Below the pieces are notes generated by a model. That model saw only the letters and a program-made list of their open reading frames with translations. It was not told the DNA's origin and did no database searches. This document shows, piece after piece, positions 7,249-14,044 of a stretch of 19,021 nucleotides of DNA. The translations under genes and the position numbers were made by a program. This DNA is from UBA791 sp963602355 (GTDB lineage: Bacteria; Cyanobacteriota; Vampirovibrionia; Gastranaerophilales; Gastranaerophilaceae): NCBI GenBank assembly GCA_963602355.1, contig CAVCIU010000034.1:1-19021 (forward strand), given 5' to 3'. How positions within the stretch are numbered: the first letter of the stretch is position 1; each line of letters starts with the position of its first letter.

Positions 7249-7875
7249 TTAATGTATTGGAACGTAGTTAGAATATTTTAGACAAGTACCGTCTTCAAAA
7301 TAACTCAATTGAGTTGCACTACCTGTTTTAATGTAAATATTATACTGAGCTTCTGTCGGAATTTTTAGAGCAGAACAAACAGCAGAACGAATTATCGCAG
7401 GGTGAGTTACTACTAAAATACGTTTGCCAATGTTTTCTTCAACGATTTTTGAAACAGAGTCTTTAACTCTTTTGTTGAATGAGTCCAAGTCTTCACCATT
7501 TTCTGGAGTTTCTAAAAACATTGAAACACCTGTTCGGTTTTCAAATTCTGGATATTTCTTTTTAACTTGTTCAAGAGTTAAACCGTCCCAGTCGCCATAA
7601 TTTCTCGGTAACAATTCTTTGTTTATGACGAAATCTCTCTTTAATTCTTCAGAAAGAATTTCAGCACTTTGAATTGTACAAAGAGCAGGGCCAGAAATAA
7701 TTCTGTCGTTTTTTACACCACGAATTTTAATAAACTCAAGAATATTGTACATTTGTTCTTCACCATTTTTGTTAATTGGTGGATATTCAAGACCATTACT
7801 CAATTTATGGTTTTCGCTGTAAATTGTTGCACCATGTGCTATATAAGTAATTTTACATTTTTTCTTAAAAATCAT
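7249..7875 (-). CDS. Histidine-phosphatase-fold protein with altered active site
   Basis: A 208-residue protein that aligns along its length with the phosphoglycerate mutase-like (histidine phosphatase) superfamily: YIAHGATIYSE at the N-terminus, GPALCTIQSAEIL, LLPRNYGDWDGLT, then VVTHPAIIRSAV. The nucleophile-position His (H14) and the second His (in VVTH) are kept. However, the usual RHG is AHG (A13). The second phosphate-binding Arg of SPLxRAxQTA is replaced (C at that position). The acid Glu before the GDWEG-like segment is Pro. It may therefore be a pseudo-enzyme or use different chemistry. The start has AGGAGA 6 bases upstream. It is the first gene of a two-gene unit with the GT-C-like membrane protein, so a function tied to that protein or its sugar-phosphate substrate is possible. 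Fold assignment is secure; activity is not. Confidence 0.82.
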   Translation of the reverse strand: MIFKKKCKITYIAHGATIYSENHKLSNGLEYPPINKNGEEQMYNILEFIKIRGVKNDRIISGPALCTIQSAEILSEELKRDFVINKELLPRNYGDWDGLTLEQVKKKYPEFENRTGVSMFLETPENGEDLDSFNKRVKDSVSKIVEENIGKRILVVTHPAIIRSAVCSALKIPTEAQYNIYIKTGSATQLSYFEDGTCLKYSNYVPIH

Positions 7876-7894
7876 AATTTATCTCCTATAAGAG

Positions 7895-7903
7895 ATAATA
7901 ACA
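7895..7903 (-). promoter_or_regulatory. Possible extended -10 promoter for the phosphatase-like/GT-C unit
   Basis: On the minus strand TGTTATTAT occupies 7903-7895. A TTGTCT lies further upstream at 7921-7916, but only 15 bases from the -10. Transcription would begin near 7888, right at the AGGAGA ribosome site, leaving a leader of about 13 bases. Confidence 0.4.
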
Positions 7904-7980
7904 TATATCTAAAGTAGACAAGATTATTGTAACTATTTTGTAATAAATGAAAAAAGCTCTAAAACTTCTTAACAAAAGTG

Positions 7981-8009
7981 TTGACAATAAAATGTGGTTG
8001 TTGTTGAAT
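7981..8009 (+). promoter_or_regulatory. Likely promoter for rpsL-rpsG
   Basis: A perfect TTGACA at 7981-7986 is followed 17 bases later by TTGAAT at 8004-8009 (four of six matches to the -10 consensus). The leader would be about 80 bases. A second possible -10 (TGCTATTAA, 8049-8057) lies nearer the gene without a -35. No riboswitch or ribosomal-protein leader fold was recognised in the 223-base spacer. Confidence 0.45.
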
Positions 8010-8098
8010 ATATTTACAGATAATAGCTGAATATTTGTGCTGAAAATATGCTATTAACAGACAGTAAATAAAGAAAAAGCTATATAAAAGGAGAAATT

Positions 8099-8479
8099 AT
8101 GCCAACAATCAACCAGCTTGTACGTCAAGAACGTAAAAAGCTAACTGACAAAACAAAATCACCAGCGTTGATGTCATGCCCACAACGTAGAGGTGTATGC
8201 ACAAGAGTTTACACAACAACACCTAAAAAACCTAATTCAGCAATGAGAAAAGTTGCCAGAGTTAGATTAACAAATGGTTTTGAAGTAACATCATATATTC
8301 CAGGTATCGGCCACAACCTACAAGAACACAGTGTTGTTCTAATCAGAGGCGGCAGAGTTAAAGACTTACCAGGGGTAAGATACCACATCATCAGAGGTAC
8401 ATTAGATACAGCTGGTGTAGCAAACAGAAATCAATCAAGATCTAAATACGGCGCTAAACGTGCTAAAGGAGGTAAATAA
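8099..8479 (+). CDS. rpsL: 30S ribosomal protein S12
   Basis: At 126 residues this has the normal length and sequence of bacterial S12, which sits at the decoding centre of the small subunit. Recognisable segments are PTINQLVRQERK, CPQRRGVCTRVYT, TPKKPNSAMRKVARVRLTNG and RVKDLPGVRYHIIRG. The two lysines at 43-44 in TPKKPNS and K88 are the wild-type residues of streptomycin-sensitive S12. D89 is the site that RimO methylthiolates in many bacteria. AAGGAG lies 5 bases before the ATG. rpsG starts on the last base of the stop codon, so the two are translationally coupled. Confidence 0.99.
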   Translation: MPTINQLVRQERKKLTDKTKSPALMSCPQRRGVCTRVYTTTPKKPNSAMRKVARVRLTNGFEVTSYIPGIGHNLQEHSVVLIRGGRVKDLPGVRYHIIRGTLDTAGVANRNQSRSKYGAKRAKGGK

Positions 8480-8949
8480 TGTCAAGACGTTCTAAACCAG
8501 CAAAAAGAATTCCTCCAATGGATCCACTATATAATAGTGTAGATATTTCAAAATTCATCAACAGAATTATGAGACGTGGTAAAAAATCATTAGCAGAAAG
8601 AATTTTCTATACAACATTAGAAAGAATTCAAGAAAGAACTAATGAAAAACCATTAGAAATTTTCGAAAAAGCATTAACAAATGCAACACCATTACTAGAA
8701 GTAAAAGCAAGACGTATCGGTGGTTCAACATACCAAGTACCTATCGAAGTTAAAGCAGACAGAGGTTTCGCATTATCTTCATCTTGGTTAATCGCAGCAG
8801 CTAAGAAAAGAGCTGGTAAATCATTCGTAGACAAATTAACAAACGAATTGATTGATGCTTCAAACGGACAAGGTCAAGCTTGCAAAAAACGTGAAGATAC
8901 TCACAAAATGGCTGAAGCTAACAAAGCTTTCGCTCACTACAGATACTAA
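8479..8949 (+). CDS. rpsG: 30S ribosomal protein S7
   Basis: The 156-residue S7, which binds the 3' domain of 16S rRNA and nucleates assembly of the small-subunit head. It is full length, with MSRRSKPAKR at the start, RIMRRGKKSLAERIFY, GGSTYQVPIEVKADRGFALS and the C-terminal KREDTHKMAEANKAFAHYRY. The ATG overlaps the rpsL TAA by one base and a perfect AAAGGAGG (8465-8472) sits inside the end of rpsL. In most bacteria fusA and tuf follow. Here a terminator follows and the next gene is kdsA, so the str operon is cut short after rpsG. Confidence 0.99.
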   Translation: MSRRSKPAKRIPPMDPLYNSVDISKFINRIMRRGKKSLAERIFYTTLERIQERTNEKPLEIFEKALTNATPLLEVKARRIGGSTYQVPIEVKADRGFALSSSWLIAAAKKRAGKSFVDKLTNELIDASNGQGQACKKREDTHKMAEANKAFAHYRY

Positions 8950-8971
8950 TTTAAGTATAGGCATAATGAAT

Positions 8972-9007
8972 AAAAAAAAGAGTTCCAGAAATGGGGCTCT
9001 TTTTTTG
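8972..9007 (+). terminator. Rho-independent terminator after rpsG
   Basis: GAGTTCC (8980-8986) pairs with GGGGCTC (8993-8999), using two G-U pairs, around a 6-base loop. An A-run (8972-8979) precedes it and a T-run (9000-9006) follows. It ends the rpsL-rpsG transcript. Confidence 0.85.
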
Positions 9008-9012
9008 TTTTA

Positions 9013-9041
9013 TTGAAATTTGAGCATTTTTTATATATTAT
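9013..9041 (+). promoter_or_regulatory. Promoter for kdsA placed for a leaderless or near-leaderless mRNA
   Basis: TTGAAA (9013-9018), a 17-base spacer and TATTAT (9036-9041) make a good sigma-70 promoter. The predicted transcription start is A9048, only 3 bases before the ATG at 9051. No Shine-Dalgarno sequence is present. Confidence 0.6.
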
Positions 9042-9050
9042 AAACTTATT

Positions 9051-9881
9051 ATGATAGACGTTAAGAAAATAAAATTAAAAGATTTTGAAATCGGCGGGGA
9101 CAAATTGACTATTTTAGCTGGTCCTTGCGCAATTGAAAGTTATGAATGTATGGCAACAGTCGCTGAAAAGCTTAAAACTGTTTGCTCAAACTTAGGTATA
9201 AACTATGTATTCAAGTCATCTTATGACAAAGCTAACCGCTCAACAATAGACGGTTACAGAGGCTTAGGCATAGACAAAGGTCTTGAATACCTAGCAAAAA
9301 TTAAAAAAGAATTTGACCTACCAATCGTAACTGACGTACATCTTCCACAAGATGCACAAAAGGTTGCAGAAGTAGCTGACATTATTCAAATTCCAGCCTT
9401 CTTATGCAGACAAACTGATTTACTAGTAGCAGCTGCAAAGACTGGTAAAATTGTTAACATCAAAAAAGGTCAATTCTTAGCACCACAACAAATGAAAGCA
9501 TTAGCACAAAAAGTTACAGACTCTGGCAACGAAAACATTTTATTCACAGAACGTGGTGTAACCTTCGGCTACAACAATCTTGTAACTGATATGCGTGCAA
9601 TCCCTATGATGCAAATGCTTGGTTATCCAGTAGTATTTGATGCAACACACAGTGTTCAAATGCCTGGTACAAACGGTTGTGCTACTGGTGGCGACAGAAG
9701 ATGGGTTCCAGTTTTAGCAAAATCAGCTATTGCAGCTGGTGTAAATTCATTATTCTTTGAAGTTCACCCAGAACCTGAAAAAGCGCTTTGCGACGGGGAC
9801 AACATGCTTCCACTAGACAAGGCTGAACATTTATTCAAGGTTTGCAAAGATATTTTTGACATCGTGAGGGCTGAAGATTAA
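9051..9881 (+). CDS. kdsA: 3-deoxy-8-phosphooctulonate synthase (KDO-8-phosphate synthase)
   Basis: A 276-residue cytoplasmic enzyme that condenses phosphoenolpyruvate with arabinose-5-phosphate to form KDO-8-phosphate, the precursor of the inner-core LPS sugar KDO; this implies an outer membrane. Signature segments are LAGPCAIES, FKSSYDKANRSTIDGYRGLG, DVHLPQDAQKVAEVADIIQI and FDATHSVQMPG. The residue at the position of E. coli Asn26 is Cys (C26 in GPCAIES), which in this family marks the metal-dependent class, as in Aquifex. The KANRS wording separates it from DAHP synthase. There is no ribosome binding site and a promoter ends 9 bases before the ATG. The next gene starts on the last base of its stop, and pheS follows, so the three form one unit. 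Confidence 0.96.
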   Translation: MIDVKKIKLKDFEIGGDKLTILAGPCAIESYECMATVAEKLKTVCSNLGINYVFKSSYDKANRSTIDGYRGLGIDKGLEYLAKIKKEFDLPIVTDVHLPQDAQKVAEVADIIQIPAFLCRQTDLLVAAAKTGKIVNIKKGQFLAPQQMKALAQKVTDSGNENILFTERGVTFGYNNLVTDMRAIPMMQMLGYPVVFDATHSVQMPGTNGCATGGDRRWVPVLAKSAIAAGVNSLFFEVHPEPEKALCDGDNMLPLDKAEHLFKVCKDIFDIVRAED

Positions 9882-10492
9882 TGATTATCAAAAACTTTAC
9901 AGCCGGAATTTTAGGTGCAAACAACTATTTATTAATAGACGAAAAATACAATGATGCGATTTTAATCGATTGTTCAGAACAAACAGATTTTGTGGAAGAA
10001 CAATTGAAAAAATACAATGCAAACTTAAAATACATTCTCCTAACTCACGGTCATTTTGACCACGTTATGGGAATTAACGACACAAAAAAACTTCACCCAA
10101 AAGTAAAAGTTCTTGCTCACATCGGAGACAAAGACCTAATCGAAGGTATTCAAGAATTTATGCACAAATACGGAATGGGCGAAGCTGAAGTTCCACAAAT
10201 CGATGAATACATTCAAGAAGGCGAAATTTGGAACGGTAAAATTAAAATTCTTCACACTCCAGGACACACTAAAGGCAGTGTTTGTTATCTAATTGATGAC
10301 AATTTGTTTTCTGGTGATACAATATTCTTAGAGTCTGTAGGAAGAACAGATTTAGAGGGCGGAAGTTTTTCTGAAATTAAATCAAGTATTGAAAACAAAA
10401 TCTACACTCTTGATGACAAAATCAAAATCTTCCCTGGACACGGTGATTTTACAAGTGTAGAACACGAAAAAAAATATAATCAATGTTTATAA
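9881..10492 (+). CDS. Metallo-beta-lactamase-fold hydrolase, glyoxalase II-like
   Basis: A 203-residue protein of the MBL superfamily, close in length and motif order to the short glyoxalase II/YcbL-type hydrolases. The metal motif THGHFDH gives H56, H58, D60 and H61. Further ligands are the His in LHTPGHTKGSV, the Asp in LFSGDTIF and the His in FPGHGDF. The segment SVGRTDLEGGSF is typical of the YcbL-type group. Substrate cannot be told: S-lactoylglutathione-type thioesters are usual for relatives, but many members act on other esters. The ATG overlaps the kdsA stop by one base and GAGGG lies 10 bases upstream; pheS begins 13 bases after its stop. Its place between LPS and tRNA-charging genes looks like a housekeeping operon rather than a pathway. 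Confidence 0.9.
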   Translation: MIIKNFTAGILGANNYLLIDEKYNDAILIDCSEQTDFVEEQLKKYNANLKYILLTHGHFDHVMGINDTKKLHPKVKVLAHIGDKDLIEGIQEFMHKYGMGEAEVPQIDEYIQEGEIWNGKIKILHTPGHTKGSVCYLIDDNLFSGDTIFLESVGRTDLEGGSFSEIKSSIENKIYTLDDKIKIFPGHGDFTSVEHEKKYNQCL

Positions 10493-10505
10493 ATAGAGGT
10501 ATCAA

Positions 10506-11540
10506 ATGAAAAACCAATTAGAAGCAATTTTAAAAAATGCAGAAGCTGATTTAGAAAAAGCTCAAAATATCAGCGATATAGAAGAAATCAAATTAAAATA
10601 TTTAAGCAGAAAAGGTGAATTAAATTCAATAAAAAAGAACTTAAAAGACCTATCTGTTGAAGATAAAAAAGTTGTAGGTGCTTTCGCAAACGAAGTAGCT
10701 CAAAAACTTGAAAACGAAGTAAAAGTAAGATACGACGAATTCTACAAAAAAGAATTAGACGAAAAATTGAAATGTGAAAAAATCGACGTAACTCTTCCTG
10801 GTAAAAACATTCCAATGGGAAGAATTCACCCAATCACAGAAACAATTAACGAAATTACTGAAATCTTCCACACATTAGGTTTTTCAGTAGCTCCAGACAA
10901 AAATTCACCAGAAGTTGAAACAGAGTATTATCACTTTGACCACTTAAACTTTCCAAAAGACCACCCTGCAAGAGATATGCAAGATACATTCTACACAACT
11001 CTTGCTCCAAACGTAATTTTAAGAGGTCAAACATCAGGTGCACAAGTTCGTGTAATGGAGGACATGAAACCTCCTATCAGAATTATTGCTCCTGGTAGAG
11101 TTTACAGAAACGAAAACGTAAACTCACGTAAAAACAACTTCTTCCATCAAATTGAAGGTTTATACATTGATAAAAACGTAAGTTTTGGTGATTTGAAAGG
11201 TATCTTAAACGAATTTTTAAGATTATACTTCGGCGCATCAAGACCAACAAGATTTAGAAGTTCATTCTTCCCATTTACAGAACCATCTGTAGAAATCGAC
11301 GTTCAATGTATTATGTGTCAAGGTAAAGGTTGTAAAACATGTTCAGGCACAGGCTGGTTAGAAATCTTAGGTGCAGGTATGGTTGACGTAAACGTACTTA
11401 AAGGTGTAGGCATTGACCCAGAAGTATACAGCGGTTTTGCATTTGGTATGGGTGTAGAAAGACTTGCAATGTTGAAATACGCAATCGATGATATCAGATT
11501 GTTCTTCAACAACGACGAAAGATTCTTGAAACAGTTTTAG
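10506..11540 (+). CDS. pheS: Phenylalanyl-tRNA synthetase, alpha subunit
   Basis: The 344-residue catalytic subunit of the alpha2-beta2 enzyme that charges tRNA-Phe. The N-terminal coiled-coil tRNA-binding arm covers about residues 1-85. The class II core follows, with motif 2 around H153 (HPARDMQDTFY, then GQTSGAQVRVM) and motif 3 GMGVERLAMLKY at about 314-325. A four-cysteine patch (CIMCQGKGCKTC) before GWLEILGAGMV is common in bacterial PheS. GAGGT lies 5 bases before the ATG. The protein ends at the family's normal end, FLKQF. The TAG stop (11538-11540) lies within the first copy of a repeated element. pheT does not follow; the beta subunit must be encoded elsewhere. Confidence 0.98.
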   Translation: MKNQLEAILKNAEADLEKAQNISDIEEIKLKYLSRKGELNSIKKNLKDLSVEDKKVVGAFANEVAQKLENEVKVRYDEFYKKELDEKLKCEKIDVTLPGKNIPMGRIHPITETINEITEIFHTLGFSVAPDKNSPEVETEYYHFDHLNFPKDHPARDMQDTFYTTLAPNVILRGQTSGAQVRVMEDMKPPIRIIAPGRVYRNENVNSRKNNFFHQIEGLYIDKNVSFGDLKGILNEFLRLYFGASRPTRFRSSFFPFTEPSVEIDVQCIMCQGKGCKTCSGTGWLEILGAGMVDVNVLKGVGIDPEVYSGFAFGMGVERLAMLKYAIDDIRLFFNNDERFLKQF

Positions 11541-11738
11541 CGCGAGTGAGCAGAGGGCGAAGACTTGAAGATTTTGAAAAATAAATTTTTGAAAAATCTT
11601 CAATCGTAGACCCGTTTAATGCGAACGAGTAAGAAGCGCGAACGAGCAGAGGCTGGAGAGCTTTTGCGGTAGTGATGTAATCACGATAGCAAAACTCGGA
11701 ATTGCCGTTTAACGCGAGTGAGCAAGAAGGCGAAGAAC
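11534..11738. repeat. Tandem structured repeat after pheS (repeat-hairpin-repeat-hairpin-repeat)
   Basis: A related motif occurs at 11534-11564 (GTTTTAGCGCGAGTGAGCAG...), 11612-11661 (CCGTTTAATGCGAACGAGTA..., with an extra internal half copy from 11636) and 11705-11738 (CCGTTTAACGCGAGTGAGCA...). The spacing is about 80 and 93 bases. Each interval holds its own inverted repeat: TTGAAGATTTT/AAAATCTTCAA (11565-11575 and 11593-11603), and GAG-C-TTTTGC/GCAAAACTC (11658-11667 and 11689-11697) enclosing GTGAT/ATCAC. The stem sequences differ but the architecture is the same. The first copy supplies the pheS stop codon. No convincing open frame lies in 11541-11876. Confidence 0.7.
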
Positions 11739-11754
11739 ATACAAAATAATTAAA

Positions 11755-11793
11755 TAAGAAGAAGGCTCGAGCTTTGCTAGAGCCTTCTTCTTA
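11755..11793. terminator. Strong hairpin terminator between convergent pheS and uvrB
   Basis: TAAGAAGAAGGCTC (11755-11768) and GAGCCTTCTTCTTA (11780-11793) form a perfect 14-base stem. The 11-base loop can itself pair AGC/GCT. T-rich sequence on the far side in either direction is modest, but the stem serves both the plus-strand pheS unit and minus-strand uvrB. Confidence 0.7.
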
Positions 11794-11800
11794 TCATATC

Positions 11801-11872
11801 ATTGCGAGGAACGTAGGGACGTGGCAATCCAAAAAATTTCTTTGGATTGCTTCACATTCATTCGCAATAACG
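11801..11872. repeat. REP-like palindromic repeat, full copy
   Basis: Nested inverted repeats: outer ATTGCGA (11801-11807) with TCGCAAT (11862-11868), inner GCAATCCAAA (11824-11833) with TTTGGATTGC (11841-11850). The wording (ATTGCGAGGAACG... GGATTGCTTC... CGCAAT) matches a short extragenic palindrome type seen in many bacterial genomes. It sits between the terminator and the uvrB stop. The right half recurs at 17381-17411. Confidence 0.8.
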
Positions 11873-11876
11873 AAAC

Positions 11877-13859
11877 TTACACCATTTCACGCAATTTTTT
11901 CAACTGGTCTCGGATTTGTGCTGCACGTTCAAAATCAAGTATTTTCGCAGCTTTCTTCATATCTTTTTCTAATTTATCAATCAATTTTGGCAAATCTTTT
12001 TTATCAATGCCAAGTTCAACCATTTCTTCTGCAACAATATCTTCAAGGTTTCTATAGCTTGCAACAAGAGCAAGAAGGTTGTTTTCAATAGGTTTCTTGA
12101 TTGTTTGAGGAATAATTCCGTATTTGTCATTATATTCCATTTGTAGTTTACGACGACGTTCTGTTTCGTCAATCGCAAGTTTCATTGAATCAGTCATTAC
12201 ATCAGCATACATAATAACTTCACCGCAAGAATTACGAGCTGCACGACCAATTGTTTGAATTAAACTTGTTTCTGAACGTAAGAAGCCTTCTTTATCTGCG
12301 TCCATAATTGCAACAAGCGAAACTTCTGGAATATCAAGACCTTCTCTCAAAAGGTTAACACCAACAAGTACATCAAATTCACCTAAACGCAAATCACGTA
12401 AAATTTCAATACGTTCGATTGACTTAACTTCGCTATGAAGATAACGAACTTTTATACCTTCCGACAAGAAAAAGTCTGTTAAATCTTCTGCCATGCGTTT
12501 TGTAAGTGTTGTAATCAAAACTCTTTCGTCTTTTTCAGCACGTTTTTTGATTTCTGCCATCAAATCAGTGATTTGATTTTCGATAGGTCTAACTGAAATT
12601 TTAGGATCAACAAGCCCTGTCGGACGAATGATTTGTTCAACTATTTGAGAAGAAGTTTCTTTTTCAAATTCTGCAGGAGTTGCTGAAATATAAATTTTTT
12701 GTCCTACTTTATCAAAAAACTCTTTATTTTTAAGAGGTCTATTATCCTTTGCACAAGGCAATCTAAACCCATATTCTATCAAAGTATCTTTTCTAGAAGC
12801 ATCACCATGGCTCATACCTTTTATTTGAGGTAAAGTAACATGAGATTCGTCAATTACAGTTAGAAAATCACCTCTAAAATAATCAAGTAAAGTCGCAGGC
12901 GCAGAACCCACAGGACGACGCTCAATTATTCTTGAATAGTTTTCAATACCTGAGCAATAGCCCATTTCCTTAATCATTTCTATATCGTATTTCACACGTT
13001 GTTCAAGTCTTTGAGCTTCAATCAATTTGTTATTTTTTTCTAATTCCACAAGACGGTTTTTCAACTCTTGTTTTATCAAACTTATTGTTTCATCAACATT
13101 TTCATCATAAGAAATGTAATGCACAGCAGGATAAATCACAACATTTTTAGGAGTTTCAAGGATTTCACCAGTAACACCGTCAATCTTTGTAATCTTTTCA
13201 ACTTCATCACCGAAAAACGAAACACGAGTGATAGACTTTTCGTAAGAAGGCATAATTTCGACAATATCGCCACGTGCTCTAAAATTTGCACGTTCTAGTA
13301 CAACATCATTTCTCGTATATTGAACAGAAACAAGATGTTTTAATAAATCTTCTCTTGATAATTCATCACCTACGTGAATATCAATCGCACCTTTAAAATA
13401 GTTTTCTGGTAAACCCAAACCGTAAATACAACTAACAGAGGCAACGACAATTACATCGTTTCTTTCGTATAAACTACGAGTCGTATTATGACGAAGTCTA
13501 TCAATCTCGTCATTGATACTTGCAGATTTCTCAATATACGTATCAGTACGTGGAATGTAAGCTTCTGGCTGATAGTAATCGTAATAAGAAATGAAGTATT
13601 CAACCGCATTATCAGGGAAAAGCTCTTTAAATTCATTATATAATTGCGCCGCAAGAGTTTTGTTGTGTGCAATTATAAGTGTTGGTTTTTGAACCTGTTC
13701 AATCACGTTCGCAATAGTAAAAGTTTTACCCGAACCTGTAATACCCAACAAAGTTTGCGTATCATAACCCTTGTTTATACCCTCAACAAGCTTTTCAATA
13801 GCTTTTGGCTGGTCTCCAGAAGGTCTATATTTTGACGATATTTTGAATTTCTTCTCCAT
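11877..13859 (-). CDS. uvrB: UvrABC excinuclease subunit B
   Basis: The 660-residue damage-verification helicase of nucleotide excision repair, acting with UvrA and UvrC. Walker A is GITGSGKT (39-46). The DNA-probing beta-hairpin is at YYDYYQPEAYIPRTDTYIEK. The Walker B/DEAD-like motif is in FLTVIDESHVTLPQ. The helicase motifs LREGLDIPEVSLV and QTIGRAARN follow, and the UVR domain that contacts UvrC occupies the last 40 residues (KAAKILDFERAAQIRDQLKK). Length and motif order are normal. The ATG at 13859 gives the conserved beginning KYRPSGDQPKAI at the expected distance. No Shine-Dalgarno sequence precedes it; an extended -10 box ends 8 bases before it. No LexA-type operator was recognised. 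Confidence 0.99.
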   Translation of the reverse strand: MEKKFKISSKYRPSGDQPKAIEKLVEGINKGYDTQTLLGITGSGKTFTIANVIEQVQKPTLIIAHNKTLAAQLYNEFKELFPDNAVEYFISYYDYYQPEAYIPRTDTYIEKSASINDEIDRLRHNTTRSLYERNDVIVVASVSCIYGLGLPENYFKGAIDIHVGDELSREDLLKHLVSVQYTRNDVVLERANFRARGDIVEIMPSYEKSITRVSFFGDEVEKITKIDGVTGEILETPKNVVIYPAVHYISYDENVDETISLIKQELKNRLVELEKNNKLIEAQRLEQRVKYDIEMIKEMGYCSGIENYSRIIERRPVGSAPATLLDYFRGDFLTVIDESHVTLPQIKGMSHGDASRKDTLIEYGFRLPCAKDNRPLKNKEFFDKVGQKIYISATPAEFEKETSSQIVEQIIRPTGLVDPKISVRPIENQITDLMAEIKKRAEKDERVLITTLTKRMAEDLTDFFLSEGIKVRYLHSEVKSIERIEILRDLRLGEFDVLVGVNLLREGLDIPEVSLVAIMDADKEGFLRSETSLIQTIGRAARNSCGEVIMYADVMTDSMKLAIDETERRRKLQMEYNDKYGIIPQTIKKPIENNLLALVASYRNLEDIVAEEMVELGIDKKDLPKLIDKLEKDMKKAAKILDFERAAQIRDQLKKLREMV

Positions 13860-13867
13860 AAGTTCAT

Positions 13868-13897
13868 TTTATACCAACATAAAAAAATCTTCCACAA
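13868..13897 (-). promoter_or_regulatory. Promoter for uvrB placed for a near-leaderless mRNA
   Basis: On the minus strand TGGTATAAA (13876-13868) is an extended -10 box; a weak -35 TTGTGG (13897-13892) lies 18 bases upstream. Transcription would begin about 0-5 bases before the ATG. Confidence 0.55.
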
Positions 13898-13981
13898 TAT
13901 GTACGATTTACATGCCCTAAAAGAAATGCTAACATGCGATTGTAGGTTAAAAAATTTTTATCAAATCAAATAAAACAATCT

Positions 13982-14010
13982 AACTCGGCAGAAATGTTTT
14001 CTGCCGAGTT
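13982..14010. repeat. Perfect 13-base-stem hairpin with 3-base loop
   Basis: AACTCGGCAGAAA (13982-13994) and TTTCTGCCGAGTT (13998-14010) are exact inverted copies around TGT. No T-run follows on the plus strand and only a diffuse T-rich stretch on the minus strand, so it is not a standard terminator. It lies in the 320-base spacer between uvrB and the RHH gene. Confidence 0.8.
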
Positions 14011-14013
14011 CCG

Positions 14014-14025
14014 CATTTATAAATG
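14014..14025. repeat. 12-base perfect palindrome
   Basis: CATTTATAAATG reads the same on both strands. It lies between the two larger hairpins of this spacer. By itself it could be chance; its interest is the clustering. Confidence 0.4.
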
Positions 14026-14044
14026 TTTAAGACATGTTACAAGT

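Noticed and set aside
7669..7917. Plus-strand open frame across the start of the phosphatase-like gene
   Set aside because: It is antisense to conserved motifs of that gene, and its composition reflects AT-rich reverse-strand coding.
7918..8098. Riboswitch or ribosomal-protein leader before rpsL
   Set aside because: No long conserved stem or known leader motif could be recognised by eye; only a promoter is supported.
9051..9881. Assignment of kdsA as a DAHP synthase (AroG/AroF family)
   Set aside because: The two families share GPCAIES-like and barrel motifs, but KANRS and the DATHSVQ segment match KDO-8-phosphate synthase.
11534..11738. Regularly spaced repeats resembling a small CRISPR array
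   Set aside because: The repeats are degenerate, one has an extra half copy, and the intervals are themselves inverted repeats rather than unique spacers; no cas genes are present.
11774..12091. Plus-strand open frame across the REP-like repeat into uvrB
   Set aside because: It runs antisense through the uvrB UVR domain and begins in the terminator hairpin; no ribosome site.
13982..14010. Reading the 13-base hairpin as a Rho-independent terminator for uvrB or the RHH gene
   Set aside because: It lies upstream of both genes and no T-run follows on either strand.
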